From Panorpa germanica (Eukaryota; Arthropoda; Insecta; Mecoptera; Panorpidae), in NCBI GenBank assembly GCA_963678705.1, contig OY783219.1, positions 2,790,001-2,854,000 on the forward strand: a stretch of DNA of 64,000 nt, written 5' to 3'. Positions 22,847 to 34,344 of the stretch are shown in pieces. How positions within the stretch are numbered: the stretch's first letter is position 1; every line of letters begins with the position of its first letter. Position numbers and translations under genes: made by a program. The notes under the pieces are model-generated. The model was given only the letters and a program-made list of their open reading frames with translations. It had not been told where the DNA came from and did not search any database.

Positions 22847-23743
22847 TATATTATAATGTCCGAGGTGTATGTTTATTTTCTTATATGTTTATATTCTTAT
22901 ATTCTTATATGTTTATATTCTTATATGTTTACGCGATTCGTATGGTAGCTCGAAAACGGCTCCATGGAAGTTTTTAAAAATTTCCTATTTCGTAGAGAAA
23001 AAAATTCTAAGACTTTTGGCGTCCTCGGATTTTTCCCTGAATTTCCTGGAAACCCGTAATTTTGGAAAAACTGGAAAAAAAGTGAACCCTTTTTTGCTGT
23101 ATTACTTTTAATTCGTAAAAGATAGAAAGTTGAAATTTTGCATGTGTATTAAGGTATTCAATGCTGACATTTTTCAAAAATTAGAAATTCAAAAAGTGAA
23201 AAAGGGGGGGTTGAAGAAATTCGGGGGCCCGGTAGGGAACTTTGGAGAAAGTTCATATTCTGGATTCTAGAATAATTAAGTATATTATTAATAAAAAAAA
23301 ATTCAAAATTCCAAAATTTTATTTGGGGGCACGGGGGCAGTATTTGCCGAGAGTAAAAATTGTGCCAGAAAGTTGAAATTTTGTATATAGGCTAATCTTG
23401 GTAACTTATTTACGAATCGAAAAAAAAAATCCCAAATTTTGAAAAAAAGTTGGTCAAATAACGCATAAATTGAAAATATTTTTTATTTTGTTAAAAAAAA
23501 TAATTTTTTTTAGTCAATTTATATGTCATGTATATGTGCGCGAGTTTATTTATTATTTCAATTTAAAAATAGAACAGTTAAATATGAAATGTAATTACGA
23601 ATTATTTTATTGGTTTCAAATCATACACGCCAAGAAGACTTCGCTTTGCGACGGGGGTAAACGTTACTGGAATTTAAATTTTTACATGAAGTTCAAGCCA
23701 CACACAAAAGACAAACGTCGCTTGCGACGGGGGTAAAAGCTAG
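22847..23743 (+). mobile_element. Helitron-like unit 1 of a tandem array
   Basis: The unit begins TATATTATAATGTCC and ends in a hairpin, CGTCGCTTGCGACG, followed by GGGGTAAAAGCTAG and then T. A terminal hairpin about ten bases before CTAG, with T following, is the hallmark of a Helitron 3' end. The 5' end is less typical, lacking the usual TC start, so a Helentron- or Lep1-like non-autonomous form is possible. A variable TTATATTC-type microsatellite follows the 5' end. A second, similar hairpin lies about 100 bases before the terminal one. No Rep/helicase is encoded, so it is non-autonomous. The 80-residue frame at its start recurs in every unit but is not protein-like. Confidence 0.7.
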
Positions 23744-24617
23744 TATATTATAATGTCCCAGGTGTATATTTATATTCTTATGATCTTATATTCTTATATG
23801 TTTGGTTCAAATTTTGTATGGCATCTCGAAAACGGCTCCAGGGAAGTTTCTGAAAATTGCCTATTTCGTAGAGAAAAAAATTCTAAGACTTTTGGCGTCC
23901 CCGGATTTTTCCCTGAATTTCCTGGAAACCCGTAATTTTGGAAAAACTGGAAAAAAAGTGATCCCTTTTTTGCTGTATTACTTTTAATTCGTAAAAGATA
24001 GAAAGTTGAAATTTTGCATGTGTATTAAGCTATTTAATGCTGACATTTCTCAAAAATTAAAAATTCAAAAATTGAAAAAGGGGGGGTTCAAGAAATTCGG
24101 GGGCCCGGTAGGGAACTTTTGAGGAAGTTTATATTCTGGATTCTAAAATAATTAAGTATATTATTAATTATAAAAAATTCAAAATTTCAAAATTTTGTTT
24201 GGGGGCACGGGGGGCAGTATTTGCCGAGAGTAAAAATTGTGCTAGAAAGTTGAAATTTTGTATATAGGCTAACCTTGATAACTTATTTACGAATCGAAAA
24301 AAAAAATCCCAAATTTTGAAAAAAAGTTGGTCAAATAACGCATAAATTGAAAATATTTTTTATTTTGATAAAAAAAAAATATTTTTTTAGTCAATTTATA
24401 TGTGTCAATGTGTTGTGCGCGAGTTTATTTATTATTTCAATTTAAAAATAGAATCAAATATGAAATGTAATTACGAATTATTTTATTGGATTCAAATCAT
24501 ACACGCAAAAAAGATGGCGCATTGCGACGGGGGTAAACTCTATGAAATTTAAATTTGACATGAAATTAAAGCCACATACAAAAGACAGACGTCGCTTGCG
24601 ACGGGGGTAAAAGCTAG
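23744..24617 (+). mobile_element. Helitron-like unit 2 of a tandem array
   Basis: It follows unit 1 with no gap: CTAG of unit 1 is directly joined to TATATTATAATGTCCC of unit 2. It contains the same internal blocks (TTGAAATTTTGCATGTGTAT, GGGGGCCCGGTAGGGAACTT and GCAGTATTTGCCGAGAGTAA) and both hairpins near the 3' end, ending in CTAG. By eye the units are very similar with scattered substitutions and small indels. Confidence 0.7.
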
Positions 24618-25446
24618 TATATTATAATGTCCTAGGTGTATATTTATATTCTTATAGTCTTATATTCTTATATTCTTATATTCTTATATTCTTATATTCT
24701 TATATGTTTGGTTCGAATTTTGTATGGCATCTCGAAAACGGCTCCAGGGAAGTTTTTAAAAATTTCCTATTTCGTAGAGAAAAAAATTCTAAGACTTTTG
24801 GCGTCCCTGGATTTTTCCCTGAATTTCCTGGAAACCCGTAATTTTGGAAAAACTGGAAAAAAAGTGATCCCTTTTTTGCTGCATTACTCTTAAGTCGTAA
24901 AAGATAGAAAGTTGAAATTTTGCATGTGTATTAAGGTACTTAATGCTGACATTTCTCAAAAAGTAGAAATTCAAAAATTGAAAAAGGGGGGGTTGAAGAA
25001 ATTCGGGGGCCCGGAAGGGAACTTTGGAGAAAGTTCATATTCTGGATTCTAGAATAATTAAGTATATTATTACTAAAAAAAAATTCAAAATTTCAAAATT
25101 TTATGGGGGGGCACGGGGGCAGTATTTGCCGAGAGTAAAAATTGTGCTAGAAAATTGAAATTTTGTATGTAGGCTAACCTTGGTAACTTATTTACGAATC
25201 AAAAAAAAATCCCAAATTTTGAAAAAAAGTTGGTCAAATAACGCATAAATTGAAAATATTTTTTATTTTGATAAAAAAATAATATTTTTTTAGTCAATTT
25301 ATATGTGTGTATATGTGCGCGAGTTTATTTATTATTTCAATTTAAAAATAGAACAGTTAAATATGAAATTTAATTACGAATTATTTTATTGGATTTAAAT
25401 GATACACGCCAAAAAGACGTCGCATTGCGACGGGGGTAAACTCAAG
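24618..25446 (+). mobile_element. Helitron-like unit 3, ending at the upstream hairpin
   Basis: It is joined directly to unit 2. The microsatellite is longest here, with about six TTATATTC-like copies. At its 3' end it stops just after the first of the two hairpins (CGTCGCATTGCGACG, then GGGGTAAACTCAAG), and unit 4 begins at once. The segment holding the second hairpin and CTAG is missing. This suggests that the upstream hairpin acted as an alternative terminator, or that the interval was deleted. Confidence 0.65.
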
Positions 25447-26240
25447 TGTATTATAATTTCCCAGGTGTATATTTATATTCTTATATGTTTATGTGTTTAT
25501 ATGTTTGGTTCGAATTTTGTATGGCATCTCGAAAACGGCTCCAGGGAAGTTTTTAAAAATTTCCTATTTCGTAGAGAAAAAAATTCTAAGATTTTTGGCG
25601 TCCCCGGATTTTTCCCTGAATTTCCTGGAAACCCGTAATTTTAGAAAAACTGGAAAAAAGTGATCCCTTTTTTGCTGTATAACTTTTAATTCGTATAAGA
25701 TAGAAAGTTGAAATTTTGCATGTGTATTAAGGTATTCAATGCTGACATTTCTCAAAAATTAGAAATTCAAAAATTGAAAAAGGGGGGGTTAAAGAAATTC
25801 GGGGGCCCGGTAGGGAACTTTGGAGAAAATTCATTTTCTGGATTCTAGAATATTTAAGTATATTATTTATAAAAAAAAAATTCAAAATTTTAAAATTTTA
25901 TTGGGGGGCACGGGGGCAGTATTTGCCGAGAGTAAAAATTGTGCTAGAAAGTTGAAATTTTGTATATAGGCTAACCTTGGCAACTTATTTACGAATCAAA
26001 AAAAAAATCCCAAATTTTGAAAAAAAGTTGTTCAAATATCGCATAAATTCAAAATATTTTTTATTTTGATATAAAAAATGTATTTTCTTAGTCAGTTTGT
26101 ATGAAAAATTAATTGTTATTAAATGTTAAATCAATATAGGACGAGTTTGTTTATTATTTCAATTTAAAAATTAAATTTTGACTTAAAATTCAAGCCTCTC
26201 ACAAAAAACAAACGTCGCTTGCGACGGGGGTAAAAGCTAG
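25447..26240 (+). mobile_element. Helitron-like unit 4, end of the array
   Basis: It begins TGTATTATAATTTCCC, a slightly altered 5' end. It keeps the terminal hairpin, GGGGTAAAAGCTAG and a following T, but has lost the stretch with the first hairpin by a deletion between AATTTAAA-rich words. The base before unit 1 is A and the base after unit 4 is T, consistent with Helitron insertion between A and T of a single target site. Confidence 0.65.
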
Positions 26241-26756
26241 TACCATTATATTTATTAATTAATAATAATTAAGGGAACTTATAGTTATGAAGCTGAGTGT
26301 AAAAGAACACAGTGAAATTAGCAGCTATTCAGTTCAATATCAAACTTCACTTGTCACACTTAAGTGTAGGTGTTGCGGCTTCATTTTTATTTTCGAAAAA
26401 AACATACATTCCTGTAGAAATATTCACTCACATATGACATTTCTAATATGATATATTATTACTTACAAAATTTAATAACAGATGTCTCGCTTTCATATTT
26501 GTGTCGTGCTTCTACGGATAAAAAAAACATGAATAATAAATATCAAAATATTTTTAAAAAATTGTTTATGTTCACGATATCACTCCCTTACCACGCCCTC
26601 CTCGTAGCACCACACCCTCACACCCTTGCCTTAACATAGTTTGAATAAAAAATATTATTCTTGAACAGAGATGCATGGTATGTGACGTCACCAGCATCCA
26701 GCATACCGTTATAAATGATGAATGTGTTTAGAGATGTCGTTTTTATCATTTATTAG
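26241..26756. other. Unannotated AT-rich stretch
   Basis: No gene or element was recognised between the Helitron array and the CTACG-rich segment. Confidence 0.4.
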
Positions 26757-27593
26757 GGCTCTACGCTACTACGGAGGGGTGCTACGACTATCGGAGGCTC
26801 AGACATAGACGTCTACGGTGTCCAGCGGAGTAAGGGGATTACTATTCGTTCTTTTTTTTTTAGAAAAGCCCACAAAATTGTGGTCATTATTTATTCGCTA
26901 CTCTATTTTTCATTGAAACGTTTTTTGTCACCTGATTCGCAACATCTTTGCTACGTTTGCTACGTCTGCTACGCCACAACGTTTAAAATAAAAAATATAT
27001 ATTTTTTCAATTTTAAATCGTTGCTAATTCGGACTGACAATACTATAAAGGTAAACCTTCACAAGTCCGTACAGAACAAAATGTGGTAGAGAAGAAAGGC
27101 AAACTTCTAACTAATTTCTTGGCTTAGACAAAACTCCTCAAGCAATATGAGATACCACCCACTGAACCATTTGGTGATTAAAATTTGAGTTTTAGGTAAA
27201 GATAATTGGTAAAATTCCCAGAATAGCGCTACAAAGTACTATTTGAGATGAGTTTCCCAAGAAAAGACTTAACTGTATTCGAATCACTTTCCATTTTTAA
27301 AGAATAACAATATTCACAGAACAAAATTCAACATTTTGTAATAAATATAACAGATATGCAAATATTTTCTTAGAATTATTGTTTATATATTCAATATAAA
27401 TAATATATTAGATGTTGTAATTTGATATGGGCCCTCCAGCCATAGATAATGTAACTAAATAGGTTCCAACTGCTTCCATCGTAACGCCACGTAGCTTGGC
27501 GTAGCTTTACGTATGTTCTAGTATAGAACGGCGTAGCCTTGCGTAGCATGGCGTAGAGGAATGTTCGACCTACGCCATGCGTGCGTAAACCCA
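26757..27593. mobile_element. CTACG-rich segment, possible DNA transposon
   Basis: The left end reads GGGCTCTACGCTACTACG. The right end, read from outside, is GGGTTTACGCACGCATGGCG. Both subterminal regions are dense in CTACG/CGTAG words: TTGCTACG, TTGCTACG, CTGCTACG at 26,951-26,975, and six or more GCGTAG words at 27,490-27,585. There is also a near-perfect palindrome of GCATGGCGTAG against CTACGCCATGC (about 27,546-27,581). Clustered subterminal repeats in opposite orientations serve as transposase-binding sites in hAT and P-type elements. No transposase or target duplication was seen. Confidence 0.4.
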
Positions 27594-28300
27594 TATCTTA
27601 CGATACTTCGTTCAAGATAACCCTTGTCTACTCAAGGTCTAATGGAATTGTTAAACTGGTTAAACCCTAATCCGCATGGACTGCTTTAGTCAAATCAGTT
27701 TCACTGAATACGGTACTATGTTAGTCAACAGAGGAGCAGAAACTACTGTGTGCGTAACTCACGAAAGTACTACAGTACTTTCTTCACATGTTTTTACACT
27801 CACTACGTTTTTGGAGTGACGTTTGGCAGGATGGAACGACGGAGAGTGGTCGGTTTATGTTTGTCTAGGTTATTTGTAAATAGTTTCATAAAGTCTTTTA
27901 TTTATAGTGGATAGGTACACAGCACAGCGACCTGTGTTTTACTACCCCTGCCTTACATTGTCATATTGTACATAGGGTTGGGAGGTATATCCGGTTTAAC
28001 ATATATTGTTATCAAATAAACATGATTCATATTTCTGTATCATCATTATCTTATCATCCTTATGTTGTTATAACTGGAGATGTATTAAATTCACAACGGA
28101 TTTCCGAAATAGTCCCTTTTGACTATCGTGTACCATGTTATGAGTTCCACGTACTGGTCCTACTGTGTTCTATGGTTTGTTGTCCTCAAGTTCTGCACGA
28201 CTTCAACTTGGCTGAACATATTAACATTAGTTTTGTTAGCGTATTAATTGAACAATATTGTCCAAGCAGACTAATACGCTCGCTCTGAGATTCCCATGTG

Positions 28301-28303
<3 letters not shown>
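27594..28303. other. Unannotated stretch with a hAT-like end
   Basis: CTACCCCTGCC at about 27,947-27,957, read in reverse, is CAGGGGTAGTAAAACACAGG, resembling a hAT terminus, but no partner end was located. The 88-residue frame at 28,022-28,288 has no motif. Confidence 0.35.

Positions 28304-28337
<34 letters not shown>
28304..28337. repeat. (TA)n microsatellite
   Basis: About 34 bases of alternating T and A. Confidence 0.9.
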
Positions 28338-28342
<5 letters not shown>

Positions 28343-31300
28343 GTGGGAACTAAAAGTTTACTGCGCATCAAGCAGTTGACTTTCCAACGCAGTAAATTAC
28401 TTTACAATAATATTTTATTTAATTAATCAGATTTAATTATGACGATCGTCAGTCCACAGTGAAAAATCTACGGCCCATAGCACAACCAGATGAAAACGTT
28501 TTGAATAATAATTTAATATTAATTAACTCTCATAAATATTTAATAAATATGATAATTTTATACATGAAATATAATTAAATTTTGAATTATAATTAATTTT
28601 AAATAATTATTATGAATTCTATTATGATTGATTAATAATCCAACATTGCATTTTATTTTGCGGGTTATTTATTAACAGATATCCGAATTAGAAGGACCAT
28701 ATTTATATAAAAATTAATTTATTCTTGCCCGTACGTCGTCTCTATTTAGTAAATTCATTTGTGCGCAGTTATTACTTTTTACAATAACAAATAAACGCAA
28801 AACAATTTATTTTTATCTTTATCCAATGCTAAGCACACCCCATTGTACGGTCAGCATTCAGCTTAATCCCTTATCTGAATAAAATATCACTTCTGCATGT
28901 AAAAATAGAAAAATAAGTGTTTAATCTTCAGCCAAACCATCAACTTCACACATGAAATAAAAACCATGTATTAGATTTAAAAGATAAAATTAAAATCGCT
29001 AAACTCATATATTACTTCAGCCAGCAACGAGATCAGATAGATCCTCGGATTCATGCATTTGAAATAAGCTATGTAGAAAAGGGTAAAGGTCAAATTCTTG
29101 TTGTCAGAGTCCTCTTCTATCCTCTCCTTGTAACTCCTCTTCAGTTCCAAGCTTAAAATGCAATTAATTTAATTTTTTCTAATCAAAAACAATATATCAC
29201 TCAAAAGGGGCTCTTCTGTGTCAGACTGTACAAAACCATTTCCTATAACATTGAGAAACACAAACTGGAAAGTGATGGTGGGGTGGGGTGGGATGAATGA
29301 AGGGAGTGATACTTGGTTGAGTTAGTTCGGTTTTTTCCCGCTGGCGCCGTGTGTGTCGCCACCAGTACACCAGTATGCGTCTTTGGGAACGAGAACGAGA
29401 ACCAGAGTATGGTCCTTCTGAAGCCGGATCGACTATATTAGATTCGTCACTCGACAAATGTATTTTTTTCTACTATAGAACACTGTTAATGTTTGAAATG
29501 GATGCAAGTTCAAGCAAATACGTTGTAGCAATTGTATAAATAAATTTAACAGCTACAAATAAATAATTTCTTATTAAATTATTATATATTGTTCAATTGC
29601 TATTGGTCGTTTTACCGATCTGATGTTTTACTTTGAAAAACCCTTCTCTTAGATTTTTCTTTCAATGGGATCTTAGAAATCTTCGCAAGTACACTTCACA
29701 GAACTGCAGATACACTTTAAAATCGAATCACATCGTTTAAAATAAATTGTGTTTAGTGATTAATTGAAAAGAAAAATCAGGAGTGGTCCAAGAATGAACC
29801 CCAAAAACACAGAAATGAAAAGCCAAACATTAATGCTCTCAGACAATATGGAGTGTAACACCATGTTATTATTAAAATTGACTTCTCTCTACCTTACAAA
29901 GTAAACCACCACGCATTTTATTTATTGTGGAATATCAAATAACCTTTAACCTTTCAAAGTTCCAGTGCTCCAATGTTCCAGTGTTCCACCATTACATAAT
30001 GTAATTTTATATCATTCTTTTTTATGTTTAAACACAATAAAAGATCGAAAGCACTTCTCCTTGTATCGTATGTTCTAATTGTAACGCAATACTTCTGATA
30101 TAATTAACACCTTCGTTTATTGTTTGTCGTAAAAGTAAACCTACCACCTCCTCACCCTCTTCGCCCATAACCTCGTACTCCAACCCCGTCCATAACACCT
30201 CACCTCCAGAGAGTTACGTTTATGGCATGCAACTTTAAGTTCCGTCTGCTCGTATTGAGGATCTCTAATAATCTTTATGAGTCGAATAATGTTTATGTTT
30301 AACTTATTGCTCTTCCCTGCTCGGCTGGGCTCGGGTTGGTTCAATAAAATCGTATACGATTGTGAAATTGCTACAGGGTTAGATGCAGACTCAGTTGCAA
30401 TAAGTACTTGCATGTGTTCGACTTGCTATGGTTGAATTTCATTATCAAATCCAATAGGATGTTATTGATAGAACATCGTTATTGAATTTTGTCATGCAAA
30501 TCTGTAGATTTTACGTTACGACTCCGGTCGGATGGTCCTGATTTGAGCCTGACGACGACGTATTCCTGACAGGGATGTTATCGGATACTCAAAAGGTTTG
30601 TTCAACTAACCAAATATGAAATAGAGCACTAGTTGACTAGTAATAAGGCTTACCTATAGCTAAGTTGTATTCCTTGTCCACGCTTTATAAGGATGTGAAA
30701 TACACCTGACAACAATTTCAACAAGGTCCTGCTACATATAGGGCGAAATTCTATCGAATTATTTAGTTTGTTTTTATTTATGTAATAGGACATGAGAAAA
30801 GTGTTATAGAATGTATTTGATATACGTATTTACAGAGAACTTCTACAATTTTCGGTCTGTAGAGCTGTGTTTTGTCTTAGACGCAATATCAGTATTCGCT
30901 GCGTGACAACTCGTCACCCTTGAGGGTTTTAAATGTTTAAAATGGCATTAGAAAAGGTCGTTAAAATGTTCTTTTGGATTTGACACCAAGAACAATGTTC
31001 AGTCTTTTCGATACACAGTTACTTTTACCAGACTATACCTATGTTGTTTTGGGATATTACTATATTAGAACAAGAATGTATCCAAAGAATCTTAATCATT
31101 TGAGAGTTTCAGTCTTTGTCTCAACTTAAGTAGTAATTCCTGTTTGATTTATCGTTTGAATAGTCACGGTTCGATTCTAATTTAATGACGAAACGAGACG
31201 TTACAATCATAACGAGTTGTACGCGCTAGTGTTGCAGACTCTCGCGCTCGCGGGGTCTCCTTCTAAAAGCCTTTTCTTGTAGGTGTTTCAAATCAATTAA

Positions 31301-32989
31301 CCATTTCAAAAGGTAAATACACTCCGTACCTGTAAAGTCGTGTACAACTCGTACGTGTAAAACCCGGATTTGGGTTTGATTTATTCGTTCGAGCAGATGA
31401 ACAGTTTGCCGTGTCATTCCAGTGTTAAATGGCAGCTAATGGCGAAATTATGTCATATACTGAACTTCGAAGAATTTGGAATTAGGAATATGAATTATTA
31501 ATAGTTTTTCCGTCTCGCTATGTTAAATAAATAAATACAATAAGTCTTGCATAAAAAAATTAGAATCTGCTTCTAAAACAACAGCCTATTAAGACAAAGT
31601 TACCATTAAAACTAGATACTATGAAATATTTGTACGTAGAATTAAAATACAAAGTAGGAAAAGAAGAAAATCACGATTACAGCATCTTTCACAGCGCGCC
31701 GAATTAATTATTTAAATATATACATATTTTATAGTAGATTAAAATCGAGAGCATTTACATGCCATGCTATCTTTATTACATTTATGAGAATATCTATCAT
31801 TTCCATTTATTATCCGTTCTAATAAATCATCTGCGTGTAACCTGTATTTCATTAGCGGAATAAAACGTTCAAACCAGACACACACACACACATACACGAA
31901 CTTAGGAAATTATTCATTCGAATTTAAATATTTTGTACAATTCATATAAATATCATTTTAATATATGAGTCCCCCCACCCCACTACCCCCTTTTCCATAA
32001 AATATGGCGTATTGAAAATTTCTATACATAAAAATTAAATACCTTTTTTTATTCACTTGCATAGAATTAAACCATATGAATAGAATAATATGGGAACTGA
32101 AATTAGGTCCGTTTTGTTGCAATAAACTAGAACATAATATGTATATTGTTTTTTAACAGGGACTATATAACTTTTGGCAGTTAATAGCGGCCATTTTTAT
32201 AGTTATTCAGTTGCCATTTTTTGACATTCGTATTCCGTAATATATATATTATTTATACATATTTTGAATGGCTATTAAAAGAGGGAAAGGAAGGGAACAA
32301 ATGGATGGCAGAAGTAGCTGTAATGTAGCTGTCCTTACTAATTGTTCTTTGGAGCTCCTCCGTAAAATTTTGGGAAGCTAAATTTACCAGTTTGGTTGCT
32401 GATAACTTAGAAATACAAATTTATCAAAAGAAGAATTTCGAATCACCCTGTGTGTATACAAATAAGAGGTTTAATGACGAAATTAGCATAGCGTAAAGTC
32501 ACACGCTCTCGAGGACTAATTCCGTGGCAGACCTGCAACTGCGAGTACGAATTCACAAGCGTTTCCACAATTTACAAAACTCATTCCACTGTTCTCTACT
32601 CATAACAGCGAGCTTTGGTTTTCCAGACTGCTTGGAGCACGGTGTGAAGTACCTTCTTATGTTGTTGTCATACATCAGTGACGTACCAAAGATTTCTTCG
32701 GAAGGATTTTCAAACATAGGCTCTTGGTAAAATTAAAGAAATGATATCTTGAGCTGTATAGGTCGCTCAAAGTTAAGGGAATCAGTTTTTACAAGCACTT
32801 CTTTAACTTTTTCCAATTAATCTGTCATTAGAAGAAGAAGAAGTATTTGTTTATTTTTTAGGAGGAAGTTTTAAGGAGCTAATAATATCTCTTCCACACA
32901 GCTTACTCTTTTCATTTGTGTCTTTTTATTTATAATTTATTGTCACAACAAATTATCATTTGTATAAATTTAAATAGGGATGTCTGTAG
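28338..32989. other. Long unannotated AT-rich stretch
   Basis: No gene or clear mobile element was recognised across this interval. It includes a GC-richer patch at 29,330-29,450 whose two overlapping short frames (29,221-29,457 minus, 29,351-29,539 plus) lack known domains, a GTTCCAGTG-type short repeat at 29,958-29,987, a C-rich tract at 31,972-31,996 and a GAATCACCCTG word at 32,431 resembling a transposon end. The frames at 30,141-30,413 and 31,226-31,417 show no motif. Confidence 0.45.
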
Positions 32990-33130
32990 AAAGCTTCCAT
33001 CAGCTTTGAGGGGTACTGTGAGGAAAGGGGTGGCTTTAATGACCCCGCAATCTAACACGCCATTGTCGTCCACGTTGTGGAAATCTTCCGTCTCCCTAAA
33101 ACCATCCCTGACGCCAAGAATTCCAATTAC
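32990..33130. other. Coding-like GC-richer island, unrecognised
   Basis: This 140-base patch is richer in G and C than its surroundings and is open on both strands (within 32,916-33,299 plus and 32,930-33,286 minus). The minus-strand peptide around VIGILGVRDGF and VDDNGVLDCGVIKATPF looks more balanced in composition than the AT-driven frames nearby. No domain was recognised. It could be an old exon, a transposon fragment or chance. Confidence 0.2.
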
Positions 33131-34191
33131 AAAAACACTCGACACATTTCCACCTACCATATATTGTTTACATATGTTTATTTTTTTACATGCACTTTTT
33201 TTTTTGTTTTTGATTAAACAAAAAGCAAAAATGGAATATAATTGTGTTTTTATATGTATTTTAAAAAGTGCATTAACATTTTGCATAGAGATGCAATAAT
33301 ACTATTATGTTTTTGTTTTGCTAATGATCTTAATTCCACTTAGAGTAATTAGAAATTCTAGGTAATTATTAAAGTGTTAAATTAAAACAACTAATTTAAT
33401 TTAGAAAAGTTTTTGTGATGTACGTTGTAGCGCAATGATTCGTGGGATAAAATATGTTGATAGTAAGATACAATCGGGAACAAAATTCTGCGCCGACTCG
33501 TTATACCACAAAATCAAACGTAATTGTCTATTAGAAGTCCATCTCGTGATGAAGTTTCTATGGAAAGTAGCGGTTAATATCATGATTAGCTCCTTTAAGT
33601 CTTATCATAATTTACAATATCAATTTTCGCTAGATCTTCCTCTCATTGATCTTTACATCTCAACTCAAATCTTCCTCTCACTCTTGTACCCTGTGGATTT
33701 CTTTTCAGAAGTTTCTTAATCGTTCTTTTCTGGTCCATCACGGAACCAAGAACTTAACAATTTATATAGACAGATCAAAGCAATTTCTGTTACGCATAAT
33801 AGTATTTCGATCATCCAGCTTTGAGATAACGATGAAAACAATATTCGAGTCCAATGAGTTAGTGAGATTACATTTATACACTTGAACTACATTTCAACTC
33901 AAATTTAGATGTTTCGAAGGTGTCTTTCTAATAAACAGCATGATTGATTTGTTCTTGAATTAATCTGAGTAGAATACAGGTAATAAATATGTAACAGATA
34001 ATAACATATGGCTCAAAAATAAGCTTCTAGAAGTGCGAGTAGCTCTTCAAATGACACTTCACTTTATTTAGATATTCTTCATGCAGGAACACCATTTCCA
34101 TTTTATGTCATATTTTAATAAAATCTGATTATTTCAAAATTACCATGTCAAAGCGAAAGTAAAGCTTCCGTCAACATAAAATAGGGCCCCC
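33131..34191. other. Unannotated AT-rich stretch
   Basis: Nothing recognisable. The frames at 33,401-33,885 overlap on both strands and carry no motif. Confidence 0.45.
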
Positions 34192-34344
34192 TAGTACACT
34201 TTTCAAACTGAGTGTACGTACTTTATAAGTTTTTTTTCTCATCAAACTTTTTTAATGATTATATTAATATTGAATTTTAATATTTTTTCATTTTATCTTG
34301 CGTTACTTTACTTTAAGGTTAGTTTTTAATGCTAGGCGGCCCTG
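34192..34344. mobile_element. Short MITE with AGGGCC-type ends
   Basis: The left end TAGGGCCCCCTAGTA and the right end, read from outside, CAGGGCCGCCTAGCA are an imperfect 15-base inverted pair. CAGGGCCGCCTAG is a form often seen at the ends of hAT-type elements in animals. The 153-bp interior is AT-rich and non-coding. No 8-base target duplication is evident. Confidence 0.45.

Noticed and set aside
22869-25638. Recurrent 60-88 residue open frames containing NFLETRNFGKTGKK in each Helitron-like unit
   Set aside because: They repeat because the DNA repeats. The frame lacks any domain, varies in start and end between units and is broken in the copy at 62 kb.
22847-26240. CRISPR-like regular repeat array
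   Set aside because: Units are 0.8-0.9 kb, with no short repeat-spacer pattern; the DNA is eukaryotic in character.
29221-29539. Overlapping plus and minus frames in a GC-richer patch, considered as a first exon
   Set aside because: Neither shows a known domain, and no convincing splice site or promoter was seen; noted only as a GC-richer patch.
31150-31200. GGTTCGATTCT, B-box-like word
   Set aside because: No A-box at the right spacing and no cloverleaf; also considered as a SINE head and not supported.
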